In this document: in pieces, positions 46,989 through 56,872 of the stretch | Numbering within the stretch: the stretch's first letter is position 1 | Layout of the letters: the number at the start of each line of letters is the position of its first letter | Assembly (NCBI RefSeq): GCF_002165575.1 | Contig: NZ_MXQF01000012.1 | Location: 62,001-126,000, forward strand | DNA from: Pseudoalteromonas sp. A601 | Lineage (GTDB): Bacteria; Pseudomonadota; Gammaproteobacteria; Enterobacterales; Alteromonadaceae | Length of the DNA stretch: 64,000 nucleotides | Direction: 5' to 3' | The notes under the pieces: model-generated | The model's database searches: none | The model's input: the letters and a program-made list of their open reading frames with translations, nothing else | Told to the model about the DNA's origin: nothing | Position numbers and translations under genes: made by a program

Positions 46989-47086
46989 TTAGTACCTAGT
47001 ACCTAGTACCTAGAACCTAGAACCTAGAACCTAGAACCTAGAACCTAGAACCTAGAACCTAGAACCTAGAACCTAGAACCTAACCA
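46989..47086. repeat. CTAGNAC heptamer tandem repeat at the ettA 3' end
   Basis: Two CTAGTAC and ten CTAGAAC units run without interruption (46996-47079), flanked by degenerate units TTAGTAC and CTAACCA. The last unit overlaps the ettA stop codon at 47080-47082, so the repeat edge provides the TAG stop. The whole array is in the ettA 3' untranslated region before the terminator. Confidence 0.95.
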
Positions 47087-48753
47087 ATTTTCTTGTATTT
47101 AATACGCTTCGGTTGCGCTGCAGCTGCACCGAGGGTTTTCTTTAACCATTCTTCATATTCGGTGTAGTTACCATCGAAGAAGTTAATTTGGCCTTCATCA
47201 CGGTAATCAAGAATGTGCGTAGCAATACGGTCTAAGAACCAACGGTCATGCGAGATACACATTACATTACCCGGGAACTCTAAAATTGCATTCTCAAGGG
47301 CACGCAATGTTTCAACGTCCAAATCATTGGTTGGCTCATCCAGCAGGATAACGTTGCCGCCAGCCTTTAATAACTTAGCTAGGTGTAAACGGTTACGCTC
47401 ACCACCAGATAGGTCTTTAACAAACTTTTGTTGGTCATTACCTTTAAAGTTAAAGCGGCCTACGTAAGCGCGGCTTGGGAATTCAAAGTTGCCAATTTTA
47501 AGCACATCTTGGCCATCAGCTATTTCTTGGAAAACCGTATTGCTGTCGTCCATGTTGCCACGGAATTGATCAACTGTTGCAAGCTCAACTGTTTCACCAA
47601 TAGTGATATCACCGCTATCTGGCTTTTCTTCACCGCTTAGCATTTTAAACAGGGTTGATTTACCCGCACCATTGGCACCGATAATGCCCACAATAGCGCC
47701 CTTAGGCATGGTGAAGTTTAAGTCATCAATGAGTACGCGGTCACCAAAGCTCTTCTTCAAGTTTTTAACTTCAATTACTTGGTCGCCTAAACGCGGGCCA
47801 GGTGGAATAAATAGCTCGTTGGTTTCGTTACGTTTTTGGTAATCAGAGTGTTGTAACTCACTAAACTGTGCCATACGTGCTTTAGACTTAGCTTGACGGC
47901 CTTTCGGGTTTGAACGTACCCATTCAAGTTCTTGTGCAATTGACTTTTGACGGGCTTTTTCAGATTTCTGCTCTTGTTGCAAACGCGCGTCTTTTTGTTC
48001 AAGCCAAGAAGAGTAGTTACCTTCCCATGGGATACCTTCACCACGGTCAAGCTCTAGAATCCAACCCGCTACGTTATCTAGGAAATAACGGTCATGGGTT
48101 ACTGCCACAACGGTGCCTTCGTAATCATGTAAGAAGCGCTCAAGCCATGCAACAGATTCAGCATCTAAGTGGTTAGTAGGCTCATCAAGAATAAGCATGT
48201 CTGGTTTTTCTAATAATAAACGACAAATCGCGATACGACGACGCTCACCACCGGATAAAACCTCAACTTTAGCATCCCAAGGCGGCAGGCGAAGTGCATC
48301 AGCAGCACGTTCTAATACGTTATCAATGTTGTGGCCGTCATGGGCTTGAATGATCGCTTCAAGTTGACCTTGCTCTTTAGCTAGTGCGTCGAAATCAGCG
48401 TCTTCCATCGCGTATTCGTTATAAACTTCATCAAGACGACTTAATGCGTTTTTAACTTCACTGACCGCTTCTTCAACGGTTTCGCGCACGGTTTTGCTTT
48501 CATCAAGTACCGGCTCTTGTGGTAAGTAACCAATTTTAATACCCGGTTGAGGATGTGCTTCACCTTCAAACTCTTGATCAACGCCAGCCATAATACGTAG
48601 TAAGCTTGATTTACCCGAGCCGTTTAAGCCAAGTACACCAATTTTTGCGCCAGGGAAAAAATGCAATGAGATATCTTTTAAAATAGTGCGCTTAGGTGGC
48701 ACTACTTTCGATACTCGACTCATCGAGAAAATAAACTTATCTGGTAAAACCAT
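47080..48753 (-). CDS. ettA: Energy-dependent translational throttle protein EttA
   Basis: The 557-residue ABC-F protein binds the ribosomal E site and gates translation by ATP/ADP ratio. Two ATPase cassettes each have Walker A (GLNGSGKSS, GANGAGKST) and LSGGE signatures; the linker and FIPPGPRLGD match E. coli EttA. The extreme C-terminus is KYKKIG, slightly different from E. coli KYKRIAK, because the stop is set by the adjoining heptamer repeat. Confidence 0.96.
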   Translation of the reverse strand: MVLPDKFIFSMSRVSKVVPPKRTILKDISLHFFPGAKIGVLGLNGSGKSSLLRIMAGVDQEFEGEAHPQPGIKIGYLPQEPVLDESKTVRETVEEAVSEVKNALSRLDEVYNEYAMEDADFDALAKEQGQLEAIIQAHDGHNIDNVLERAADALRLPPWDAKVEVLSGGERRRIAICRLLLEKPDMLILDEPTNHLDAESVAWLERFLHDYEGTVVAVTHDRYFLDNVAGWILELDRGEGIPWEGNYSSWLEQKDARLQQEQKSEKARQKSIAQELEWVRSNPKGRQAKSKARMAQFSELQHSDYQKRNETNELFIPPGPRLGDQVIEVKNLKKSFGDRVLIDDLNFTMPKGAIVGIIGANGAGKSTLFKMLSGEEKPDSGDITIGETVELATVDQFRGNMDDSNTVFQEIADGQDVLKIGNFEFPSRAYVGRFNFKGNDQQKFVKDLSGGERNRLHLAKLLKAGGNVILLDEPTNDLDVETLRALENAILEFPGNVMCISHDRWFLDRIATHILDYRDEGQINFFDGNYTEYEEWLKKTLGAAAAQPKRIKYKKIG

Positions 48754-48882
48754 GGAAAAAGCCTTCGAATTATAAATAAAATTATGATGGCTTATTGTAG
48801 AGTCTCATAGCCTAAACAGTCAACGAATCAGCAAAGTGAGCCCTGTGTTTTTAAGTAAATAGGCGATATACCAAATTCATTT

Positions 48883-48906
48883 AGACATCTATACATCTAG
48901 AGGTTG
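48883..48906 (+). promoter_or_regulatory. Tandem MetJ-type operator upstream of metA
   Basis: Three adjacent 8-mers (AGACATCT, ATACATCT, AGAGGTTG) resemble the met box consensus AGACGTCT in direct tandem, the third one weakly. The site lies 60 bp before metA and would place metA-metH under MetJ-SAM repression. It fits known met regulons in gammaproteobacteria; MetJ itself is not in the window. Confidence 0.7.
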
Positions 48907-48966
48907 AAATTTACTGCTAACCGTTCATAATTAGTCATTGGTTAAAATAATGCTTGGAGTGAATGA

Positions 48967-49914
48967 ATGCCTATTACAGTGAAAGATGAATTGCCTGCAA
49001 TTGCAAAGTTACGTCAAGAAAACGTATTTGTAATGCCAAAAACCCGTGCGAAAACACAAGAAATTCGCCCGATGCGACTGGCCATCTTAAACTTAATGCC
49101 GAATAAAGTTGAAACCGAAGTTCAGTTTATTCGCTTACTGGCAAACTCACCGCTGCAAGTAAATGTTGAGCTGTTACGGTTAGATACTCACCGCAGCAGC
49201 AGTAATTCTGAAGAGCACCTAGACACCTTTTACCGTTATTTCTCAGAAGTAAAAGACAACAACTACGATGCTATGTTAGTTACCGGCGCACCGCTTGCGC
49301 ATTTAGAATACGACGATGTCGCTTATTGGGATGAGCTCAAAGTGATACTCGATTGGGCTGAGCAACATGTAACATCAACCTTGTTTTCGTGTTGGGCGGC
49401 ACATGCAGGGTTGTTTCACCATTATGGTTTAAAGCGCGAATTAAAACCGAAGAAGCTCAGTGGTGTATTTACTCATCATTGCTACTTTGAACACGCCGCG
49501 CTTACACGTGGTTTTGATGATACCTTTGTGGTGCCACATTCTCGTTTTGGTCACATTGATATTGAAAAAATAAACGCCTGCGAAGATTTAGTTGTATTGG
49601 CAGGCTCAGAGCAGGTGGGTGCTTACTTACTTAAGAACAAGTCGGGGAGTCAGGTGTATATTACAGGTCATCCAGAATACGATGCCGACACATTAAAGGG
49701 CGAATACCAACGTGACCTTGCAAAAGAGCCCAACGCCGCTATGCCTGAAAATTACTTTCCCGATAACAACCCAGATAACGAGCCGTCGAAAACCTGGCAA
49801 AGCCATGCTTTCTTGTTATTTTCGAATTGGTTAAATTACTATGTGTATCAAACCACACCTTATGATATTAATCTCGTTAGCCAAGCAGTAAGGACTAACA
49901 ACTATGCCGAGTAA
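48967..49914 (+). CDS. metA: Homoserine O-succinyltransferase
   Basis: The 315-residue enzyme commits homoserine to methionine synthesis. The catalytic Cys is in FSCWAAHAG (near residue 142), with His and Glu in [11 protein letters not shown] (near residue 237). Whether it uses succinyl- or acetyl-CoA cannot be decided by eye; gammaproteobacterial context favours succinyl. It overlaps the first metH cistron by 11 bp, so their translation is coupled. Confidence 0.95.
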   Translation: MPITVKDELPAIAKLRQENVFVMPKTRAKTQEIRPMRLAILNLMPNKVETEVQFIRLLANSPLQVNVELLRLDTHRSSSNSEEHLDTFYRYFSEVKDNNYDAMLVTGAPLAHLEYDDVAYWDELKVILDWAEQHVTSTLFSCWAAHAGLFHHYGLKRELKPKKLSGVFTHHCYFEHAALTRGFDDTFVVPHSRFGHIDIEKINACEDLVVLAGSEQVGAYLLKNKSGSQVYITGHPEYDADTLKGEYQRDLAKEPNAAMPENYFPDNNPDNEPSKTWQSHAFLLFSNWLNYYVYQTTPYDINLVSQAVRTNNYAE

Positions 49915-50971
49915 TACAGTGAATAAATATGCAGAATTAACCGAAGCGCTCAAACAGCGAATTTTAATTCTCGACGGCGCTATGGGCACCATGATCCAAG
50001 AGCATAAATTAGAAGAAGAAGACTACCGTGGTGAGCGTTTTAAAGACTGGCATGTATTAATTAAAGGCAATAACGACTTGTTAAGCCTGACTCAGCCTAA
50101 AATAATTGCTGATATTCACCGTGGCTTTTTAAATGCTGGTGCCGATATTATTGAAACCAATACCTTTAACTCGACCACTGTCTCAATGGAAGATTACGAC
50201 ATGGCAAGTATCAGCCGTGAGGTAAACCTCGAGTCAGCCAAGTTAGCACGCAGTATTTGTGACGAGTTCACCGCTAAAAATCCTGATAAACCACGTTATG
50301 TGGCTGGTGTACTTGGGCCAACGTCAAAAACTTGTTCTATTTCACCTGATGTAAATGACCCAGGTTATCGTAATATCACCTTTGATAAATTAGTCACGGC
50401 GTATGTTGAGTCTACCCTTGCTTTAATGGAAGGCGGCGTTGATTTAATTTTGATAGAGACTATTTTTGATACCTTAAACGCCAAAGCAGCCTCATTCGCT
50501 GTTGAAGAAGCGTTTGAGCAAGCAGGGCGTACATTACCGGTGATGATCTCAGGTACCATTACTGATGCATCAGGGCGCACGCTTTCAGGGCAAACTACCG
50601 AAGCGTTTTATAATTCAATCCGTCATATTAAGCCTATTTCTATTGGCCTTAACTGCGCACTAGGCCCTGATTTATTACGCCAATATGTAGAAGAGTTATC
50701 ACGGGTGTGCGAAACCTTTGTCTCTGTTCACCCTAATGCAGGCTTACCTAATGAATTTGGTGAATACGATTTAGAAGCGCCTGAAATGGCTGTTGAGATC
50801 ATTGATTGGGGCAAATCGGGTTTTATAAATATTGTTGGCGGTTGCTGCGGTACAACACCTGCTCATATTAGAGCGTTTGCTAAAGGCCTTGAAGCGGTTA
50901 AACCTCGTGTATTACCTGAGCTTGAAGTGCGCATGCGCTTATCTGGCCTTGAAGCGTGTAACTTAAATTAG
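49904..50971 (+). CDS. metH: MetH part 1: homocysteine-binding domain
   Basis: The 355-residue protein equals the N-terminal homocysteine methyltransferase barrel of cobalamin-dependent methionine synthase. The zinc cysteines are present in GLNCALGP and GGCCGTTP. It ends with [11 protein letters not shown] and a TAG at the place where E. coli MetH continues directly into the folate domain. The next cistron starts three codons later in the same frame. Domains are complete, so this looks like a split enzyme and not a decayed gene. Confidence 0.93.
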   Translation: MPSNTVNKYAELTEALKQRILILDGAMGTMIQEHKLEEEDYRGERFKDWHVLIKGNNDLLSLTQPKIIADIHRGFLNAGADIIETNTFNSTTVSMEDYDMASISREVNLESAKLARSICDEFTAKNPDKPRYVAGVLGPTSKTCSISPDVNDPGYRNITFDKLVTAYVESTLALMEGGVDLILIETIFDTLNAKAASFAVEEAFEQAGRTLPVMISGTITDASGRTLSGQTTEAFYNSIRHIKPISIGLNCALGPDLLRQYVEELSRVCETFVSVHPNAGLPNEFGEYDLEAPEMAVEIIDWGKSGFINIVGGCCGTTPAHIRAFAKGLEAVKPRVLPELEVRMRLSGLEACNLN

Positions 50972-50980
50972 GAAACCGAC

Positions 50981-53611
50981 ATGACACAACAAATTGCAGT
51001 ATTTACTAACGTCGGTGAGCGTACCAATGTAACCGGCTCAGCCATGTTCAAGCGATTGATCATGGAAGAAGACTATGAAACCGCCCTTAATGTTGCCCGC
51101 GAACAAGTTGAAAATGGCGCACAGGTAATTGATATCAACATGGACGAAGCCATGCTGGACTCAAAAGCCGCGATGGTGAAGTTTTTAAACTTAATTGCCT
51201 CAGAGCCTGATATTTCTAAAGTACCCATCATGGTTGATTCCTCTAAATGGGAAGTGATTGAAGCGGGCTTAAAGTGTATTCAAGGCAAGGCGATTGTTAA
51301 CTCAATCTCACTAAAGGAAGGTGAAGAGCCATTTAAACGCCAAGCCAAAATTATTAAACGCTTTGGCGCTGCTGCTGTTGTTATGGCGTTTGATATCGAT
51401 GGCCAAGCAGACACCGCAGATCGTAAGTTTGAAATATGTGAGCGCAGTTACCGTATTTTAGTTGATGAAATAGGCTTCCCACCGGAAGATATTATTTTCG
51501 ACCCAAATATCTTTGCGGTTGCCACAGGTATTGAAGAGCATGATAACTACGCGGTCGAGTTTATTGAAGGCACGCGTCGCATCAAGCAAAACTTACCCCA
51601 TTGTAAAGTGTCGGGTGGGGTATCAAACGTATCGTTCTCGTTCCGTGGTAACAACCCTGTACGTGAAGCGATTCACTCGGTATTTTTATACCATGCCATA
51701 AAAGCAGGCATGGATATGGGCATAGTCAACGCAGGGCAACTTGCCGTTTATGATGATATACCAGATGAGCTACGTAAAGCCGTTGAAGACGTTATTTTAA
51801 ATACCGACTCAGGTGCCGGTGAGCGTTTAGTAGAGCTTGCGCCTAAGTTCTCAGGTATGGCACAAGCTGAGCGTGTTGAAGATTTAGAATGGCGTACGTG
51901 GCCTGTTGAAAAACGTCTTGAACATGCGCTTGTAAAAGGTATTACCGAATACATAGACGAAGACACCGAAGAATGCCGCGCGGGTGCCGATAAACCCATA
52001 CACGTAATCGAAGGGCCATTAATGGATGGCATGAACGTGGTAGGTGATTTATTTGGCGCGGGTAAAATGTTTCTACCTCAAGTGGTAAAATCAGCCCGGG
52101 TAATGAAGCGTGCTGTGGCATACCTTGACCCATTCATTGAAGCTGAAAAAGAAGAAGGTGCCACTAACGGTAAAGTTGTAATGGCTACCGTTAAAGGTGA
52201 CGTGCACGACATAGGTAAAAACATCGTGGGCGTTGTTCTGCAATGTAATAACTACGAAGTAATTGATTTAGGTGTAATGGTACCGGCAGAAAAAATACTG
52301 CAAACAGCGATAGATGAAAAAGCCGATATTATTGGTCTATCAGGCCTTATTACCCCATCGCTTGATGAAATGGTACACGTTGCCAAAGAAATGAAGCGTC
52401 GCGGTTTTGAACTACCGTTATTAATTGGTGGTGCGACAACATCCAAAGCGCATACAGCTGTAAAAATTGAGCCACAATATGACAAAGGTGTGGTATACGT
52501 AAATAACGCTAGCCGTGCCGTAGGCGTGGTTTCAAACTTGTTATCAAAAGAGCTAAAACCCGCCTTTTTAGAAAAAACCAAAGCTGAATATGTAAAAGTA
52601 CGTGAGCAGCAAGCACGTAAAAAGCCGCGTTCAAAACCGGTGACAATTCAACGTGCTCGTGATAACGCAGCCCAACTTGATTGGGATAACTACACACCGC
52701 CGGTGCCAAAAAAGCTGGGTGTGACTGAGTTTAAAAATGTATCGATTGCGACATTACGTAAATACATCGACTGGACGCCATATTTTATGACCTGGTCAAT
52801 CGCGGGTAAATACCCACGCATAATGACTGATGAAGTTGTCGGCGAGCAAGCACAAAGTTTATTTAAAGACGCCAATGAGATGCTCGACGAGCTTGAACAA
52901 TCAGGTGGCTTACAGCCGCTTGGAGTCATTGGTTTATTCCCAGCTAACCGCGTAGGCGATGACATTGAAATCTACACCGACGAAAGCCGAACTGAGTTAC
53001 TAACTACATCGTGCCATTTACGTCAGCAAACCGAAAAAACTGACTTTGCGAACTACTGCTTAGCCGATTATATCGCGCCAAAAGGCACACCTGATTACTT
53101 TGGTGCGTTTGCGGTAACCGGCGGGCTTGAAGAAGATGACCTTGCGGATGCATTTGATGCCAAGCAAGATGACTATAATAAAATTATGGTCAAAGCGGTT
53201 GCCGACCGGCTCGCTGAAGCATTTGCCGAGTACTTACACGAGAAAGTACGTAAAGAGTATTGGGGTTTTGCACCGGATGAAAACTTATCGAACGATGAGC
53301 TTATCCGTGAAAACTACCAAGGTATTCGCCCAGCCCCTGGCTACCCTGCGTGCCCTGAGCATACTGAGAAAAAGAAAATCTGGGAGCTACTTGATACCGA
53401 AAAGCGCATTGGCATGCAACTCACCAGCTCATACGCGATGTGGCCAGGTGCCGCGGTATCAGGTTGGTACTTCTCACACCCAGAGGCTAAGTACTACGCC
53501 GTAGCGGCAGTACAAAGAGATCAGGTGGAAGATTACGCCAAGCGAACCAACATGACGCTAGCAGAAGCCGAGCGTTGGTTATCGCCCAACTTGGGGTATG
53601 AGCCACAATAG
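50981..53611 (+). CDS. metH: MetH part 2: folate, cobalamin and activation domains
   Basis: The 876-residue protein holds the rest of MetH: pterin-binding barrel ([10 protein letters not shown] near residue 11), B12 cap and cobalamin domain with [11 protein letters not shown] (DxHxxG, near residue 408), [13 protein letters not shown], and the SAM-binding reactivation domain with [12 protein letters not shown] near the C-terminus. Together both parts total 1231 residues, against 1227 in E. coli. Its own AGGA site lies 8 nt before the ATG. The gene is in the same frame as part 1. Confidence 0.95.
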   Translation: MTQQIAVFTNVGERTNVTGSAMFKRLIMEEDYETALNVAREQVENGAQVIDINMDEAMLDSKAAMVKFLNLIASEPDISKVPIMVDSSKWEVIEAGLKCIQGKAIVNSISLKEGEEPFKRQAKIIKRFGAAAVVMAFDIDGQADTADRKFEICERSYRILVDEIGFPPEDIIFDPNIFAVATGIEEHDNYAVEFIEGTRRIKQNLPHCKVSGGVSNVSFSFRGNNPVREAIHSVFLYHAIKAGMDMGIVNAGQLAVYDDIPDELRKAVEDVILNTDSGAGERLVELAPKFSGMAQAERVEDLEWRTWPVEKRLEHALVKGITEYIDEDTEECRAGADKPIHVIEGPLMDGMNVVGDLFGAGKMFLPQVVKSARVMKRAVAYLDPFIEAEKEEGATNGKVVMATVKGDVHDIGKNIVGVVLQCNNYEVIDLGVMVPAEKILQTAIDEKADIIGLSGLITPSLDEMVHVAKEMKRRGFELPLLIGGATTSKAHTAVKIEPQYDKGVVYVNNASRAVGVVSNLLSKELKPAFLEKTKAEYVKVREQQARKKPRSKPVTIQRARDNAAQLDWDNYTPPVPKKLGVTEFKNVSIATLRKYIDWTPYFMTWSIAGKYPRIMTDEVVGEQAQSLFKDANEMLDELEQSGGLQPLGVIGLFPANRVGDDIEIYTDESRTELLTTSCHLRQQTEKTDFANYCLADYIAPKGTPDYFGAFAVTGGLEEDDLADAFDAKQDDYNKIMVKAVADRLAEAFAEYLHEKVRKEYWGFAPDENLSNDELIRENYQGIRPAPGYPACPEHTEKKKIWELLDTEKRIGMQLTSSYAMWPGAAVSGWYFSHPEAKYYAVAAVQRDQVEDYAKRTNMTLAEAERWLSPNLGYEPQ

Positions 53612-53642
53612 AGCTATTTAACAGTTTTTAATCTATAATAAA

Positions 53643-53676
53643 AGCTACTAGTACGATTCGTTTTGGTGGCTTTTTT
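53643..53676 (+). terminator. Intrinsic terminator of metH
   Basis: AGCTACT pairs with GGTGGCT (7 bp including G-U pairs) and is followed by T6GTTTTT. Confidence 0.65.
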
Positions 53677-53694
53677 GTTTTTAAGGTATCGTTT

Positions 53695-54576
53695 ATGAGG
53701 TGTTTTCTATGTTTGTTACTCTTGTGTTTTAATGGGGTAAAAGCTGAATCAGCATTCGCGATTGATGTTGTACATAGTGAAAATTTTGATAAGCGTTATC
53801 TCTCTTTTTTAAATGGGCGTGAGGTAATGGAAGTTGATAGCTTTTATCCTACAACTAACGGAACTCACCTAGAAATTATTGAAAGAATATTATTACAACA
53901 AGCACTCTACTTAGGGGGAGAAACTCGACCTGTAACATTTCGTTCTAAGCCCCAAGCGAGTGCGTCTGAGTTTGATGCAATAATTGATGGTAAAAGTTTA
54001 ATGTTAGCGAGAACTGTTTGGCATGATGAATTACTTGATTTTAAAGGCTCACTTTATATTAGCGAACCAATAATCAATCTTGGAGAATATCAAGCGGGTT
54101 TATTTGTTTCAGTTAATAATAAAAAAGAAACTGATAATTTAAAATTGAGTGACTTAACGGTTGTTGTGAATCCGCGGTGGCGAGTGGACTGGTTAGCATT
54201 AAGTAATTCACCGATCACAATGATAAGCCATATTGGTAAGTGGGAAGATATGCTTGCTATGGTTGATGCGCATATAGTAGACGCAATGATGATTAATTTT
54301 AGCGTGGGTGAAGAGCTTGAATTGAATTATGAAGGTAAACATTTTACTCCTATTAAAAATGTTAAAGTTGTCCTGCCAGATACACGCCATTTTATTGTCA
54401 GTAAAACTCACCCAGAAGGTAAAAAAGTAATTGCTGCATTGGAGAAAGGATTGAAAATATTAAGACACCGAGGAGTAATTACTAAAGCTTTGAAGCAATC
54501 AGGTTTTATTAATGAAGCGACAAGTGGTTGGCAAATAATTAACCAGCAAATGATAGCTCCTAAAATTAATGATTAA
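53695..54576 (+). CDS. Secreted solute-binding-like protein coupled to GGDEF sensor
   Basis: The 293-residue protein has a signal peptide (MRCFLCLLLLCFNGVKAES) and a body paralogous to the protein at 10949-11860: YISEPIINLGEYQAG, NPRWRVDW, DTRHFIVSKTHPEG and KGLKILRHRGVITKA. The fold is probably a type 2 periplasmic binding protein. No ABC transporter is near. Its last 8 bp overlap the start of a TPR-GGDEF gene, so the two are translationally coupled and may form a ligand-sensing pair. Confidence 0.8.
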   Translation: MRCFLCLLLLCFNGVKAESAFAIDVVHSENFDKRYLSFLNGREVMEVDSFYPTTNGTHLEIIERILLQQALYLGGETRPVTFRSKPQASASEFDAIIDGKSLMLARTVWHDELLDFKGSLYISEPIINLGEYQAGLFVSVNNKKETDNLKLSDLTVVVNPRWRVDWLALSNSPITMISHIGKWEDMLAMVDAHIVDAMMINFSVGEELELNYEGKHFTPIKNVKVVLPDTRHFIVSKTHPEGKKVIAALEKGLKILRHRGVITKALKQSGFINEATSGWQIINQQMIAPKIND

Positions 54577-56404
54577 AGTTTATTTATTTCTCATCATCGC
54601 AATGTCTTTCTTTAGTGGCTCTGTTTATTCACAAACTGAGCAAGAGTTAGGGTATGGCTCACAAGAAAAGCTGGAGTTTTATTATAAGAAACTCAAAAAG
54701 GATATTGCTGCTGATGATAACTTCTCTATCATGCAATATTTACCGCAGTTAAGAACTTTAGCTGTATCACAAAAATCCAATGATATAGAAATTGAAACCT
54801 ACTTATTAGAAGCCAAAATAAAACGTCGCTATGGATCTTACGAACAAGGTCTTAAGTTAAACTACCAAGCTTTATCTTTAGCGAAATCATATAATAATGA
54901 AATTTATATAGCTTGGGCATATCTCCATTTGGCGAATTTACAGCTAGAGTTAGATAAATTTAGTTCAGCTTTAGAATATCTTCAAAACGCTATCGATTTC
55001 TATGAGAAAGAACAAAGTGACTACACTGCGCTTATGTATCTTTGGCAAAGTAAAATATATTTAGCTATGGGGAGTTATTATCAAGCATTAGAGTCGAGTA
55101 AGAAAGCATTAAACCTAGTTAACAGTAATGCCAAAATACACTTTGATGTTTCAGTTAATCATGCAACTATTTTATTAAAGTTAGGAAAAGACGTTGCAGC
55201 AGATACAGCATTGAAAAACGTAGATTCGTCTTTTATTGATAGCGCACCAGGGCAGATGAAACTTCAATATTACCTAGCGCTCGCAAATTTAAATCTGCAA
55301 AAAGGTAATTTTTTGCAGGCTACCAAAATAGCAGTAAAACAATTAAATCAAAACCCTAATACCCGTTTTCTAGAAGAGCGAGCACAACTACAGTACTTGG
55401 TTGCAATGGCGTATAGGCAACTCAAACAGTATAAACTTGCGTATGAATATCTAGCTCTTCATACATTCAGCAAAAAAACATTTAACCTTCAGCGCCGCAA
55501 TAATAAGTTACTACAACTTGAAGCCCATTATAATTTTGATATTCAAAGCCAAAAATTACAAGTGTTGAGTAAAGATAATGCGTTAAAAGAGCAACGTTTG
55601 TTACAGCAAGAGCAGTTGTTTGAGAATCATAAACTAGAGCAACAAAAGTGGATTTTAGCTGTTGTTTTATTTTTTGGGGCAATGGGCTTTATCTATTGGC
55701 GTTGGCAGAATCAACGATACTTGGTGAAATTACAGAAGCGAGTTGATGAGCGAACGGCTGAACTTGCTAAAAGTAATGAACGTTTAAAAGCATTCAGTTT
55801 CACAGATAGCCTTACCAGATTAAATAACAGGCATTACCTATACAATGCTATAAATAGCGTACTAGAAAAGCAATCCAATCTAGTTTTTGCTCTTATTGAT
55901 ATCGATCACTTTAAAAAAATTAATGATACCTATGGGCATAATGTGGGTGATCAGGTATTAGAACAGTTTTCGTCGATCTTAAAAAAGTACCGTACTAGCG
56001 AAGACTTGTTAATACGTTGGGGTGGTGAAGAGTTTTTATTTATTAGCTCAAATAAATACCATGATTCGGCGAAAATGTTTGAACAAATTAGACAGGAAGT
56101 GTCTGCACATCCATTTGTTTCATTATCCGGAGAGAAACTTACCATAACTTGCTCGATAGGGTTTGCAAACTATCCGTTTGTAAAAGATTCACCGCAAGAC
56201 TTTTCGTGGGAGCAAGTTGTTGAACTAGCGGATGGTGGGTTGTATTTAGCTAAAGAAAACCAACGCAACGCTTGGGTTGGATTATCGGCAAATGAAAACG
56301 TTTTAACTTGGGACAAAGACGCAATTAATAACTATCGAGAGTATATACAAAGGGGACATTTGATAGTGAAAACAAATATTAAAACTAATATTTCGATATT
56401 GTAA
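54569..56404 (+). CDS. TPR sensor with membrane helix and GGDEF domain
   Basis: This 611-residue putative diguanylate cyclase has a signal peptide (residues 1-21), TPR-like helical repeats, a coiled coil (about 331-358), a membrane helix (about 361-380) and a GGDEF domain with GGEEF at about 485. The I-site is degenerate: the four residues that should read RxxD read TSED, so product inhibition may be lost. A C-terminal tail of some 45 residues follows the GGDEF core. Same architecture as 26598-28487. Confidence 0.88.
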   Translation: MIKVYLFLIIAMSFFSGSVYSQTEQELGYGSQEKLEFYYKKLKKDIAADDNFSIMQYLPQLRTLAVSQKSNDIEIETYLLEAKIKRRYGSYEQGLKLNYQALSLAKSYNNEIYIAWAYLHLANLQLELDKFSSALEYLQNAIDFYEKEQSDYTALMYLWQSKIYLAMGSYYQALESSKKALNLVNSNAKIHFDVSVNHATILLKLGKDVAADTALKNVDSSFIDSAPGQMKLQYYLALANLNLQKGNFLQATKIAVKQLNQNPNTRFLEERAQLQYLVAMAYRQLKQYKLAYEYLALHTFSKKTFNLQRRNNKLLQLEAHYNFDIQSQKLQVLSKDNALKEQRLLQQEQLFENHKLEQQKWILAVVLFFGAMGFIYWRWQNQRYLVKLQKRVDERTAELAKSNERLKAFSFTDSLTRLNNRHYLYNAINSVLEKQSNLVFALIDIDHFKKINDTYGHNVGDQVLEQFSSILKKYRTSEDLLIRWGGEEFLFISSNKYHDSAKMFEQIRQEVSAHPFVSLSGEKLTITCSIGFANYPFVKDSPQDFSWEQVVELADGGLYLAKENQRNAWVGLSANENVLTWDKDAINNYREYIQRGHLIVKTNIKTNISIL

Positions 56405-56420
56405 TTATTTAATCCTATAG

Positions 56421-56615
56421 GGTGGTTTTTCGTTCAAATTTGATGTGAGTTTTCAGAGCTGTGGTGATAACCATAACTATACGTTTAAAAATGGCCGATA
56501 CAGCTATGTACTGCAAGTAACAGTAATTGGCTGTGATACCTCACCTTCAGGTTGGCTTGAAGTATATAAAGACGATAAGCAGTTATTATTTGAAAACGTG
56601 GTGAGCAATAAATAA
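56421..56615 (+). pseudogene. Remnant of a protein C-terminus without a start
   Basis: An open frame from 56421 to TAA at 56615 encodes about 64 residues of protein-like sequence (SFQSCGDNHNYTFKNG, GWLEVYKDDKQLLFENV), with no ATG and no ribosome site; the only GTG is internal at 56445. It lies between the GGDEF gene and the terminator shared with the CsbD-family gene. It is probably the tail of a deleted small protein gene; a GTG-started small protein is the alternative. Confidence 0.4.
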
Positions 56616-56633
56616 AAGTTATATGTAAAAATA

Positions 56634-56659
56634 AAAAACCGCCAAACGGCGGTTTTTTG
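56634..56659. terminator. Bidirectional intrinsic terminator
   Basis: ACCGCC/GGCGGT with an AAAC-type loop, flanked by A6 and T6. It serves the converging CsbD-family gene and the region to its left. Confidence 0.92.
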
Positions 56660-56674
56660 CTAAGCGGTTATATA

Positions 56675-56872
56675 TTAGTGACTTTTTTCAAAGTCGTTAA
56701 CTTCGCGCTCGGCTTCTTCTTTAGATCTACCATATTTCTGCTGGATTTTACCAACCAGTTCAGTACGGCTACCTTCGATTTTGTCTAAGTCGTCATTAGT
56801 TAAGTCGCCCCATTTTTGTTGCGCTTTACCTTTAAGTTCTTTCCAATTACCTTCGATACGATCACTGTTCAT
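56675..56872 (-). CDS. CsbD family stress protein
   Basis: The 65-residue protein matches the CsbD/YjbJ family: MNSDRIEGNWKELKGKAQQKWGDLT in shortened form (WKELKGKAQQKWG), then the second helix GKIQQKYGRSKEEAE. Members are abundant, small, hydrophilic and stress-induced; molecular function is unknown. The ribosome site AAGGAG is strong, as expected for an abundant protein. Confidence 0.93.
   Translation of the reverse strand: MNSDRIEGNWKELKGKAQQKWGDLTNDDLDKIEGSRTELVGKIQQKYGRSKEEAEREVNDFEKSH

Noticed and set aside
46989..47086. Heptamer array as a CRISPR or attachment site
   Set aside because: The unit is 7 nt with no spacers, no cas genes and no integrase nearby; it is a simple tandem repeat.
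50969..50980. Split metH as a sequencing frameshift
   Set aside because: Both parts are in the same frame, so no indel is involved; the extra codons and new ribosome site at the junction favour a real split, though a nonsense mutation or base error cannot be fully excluded.
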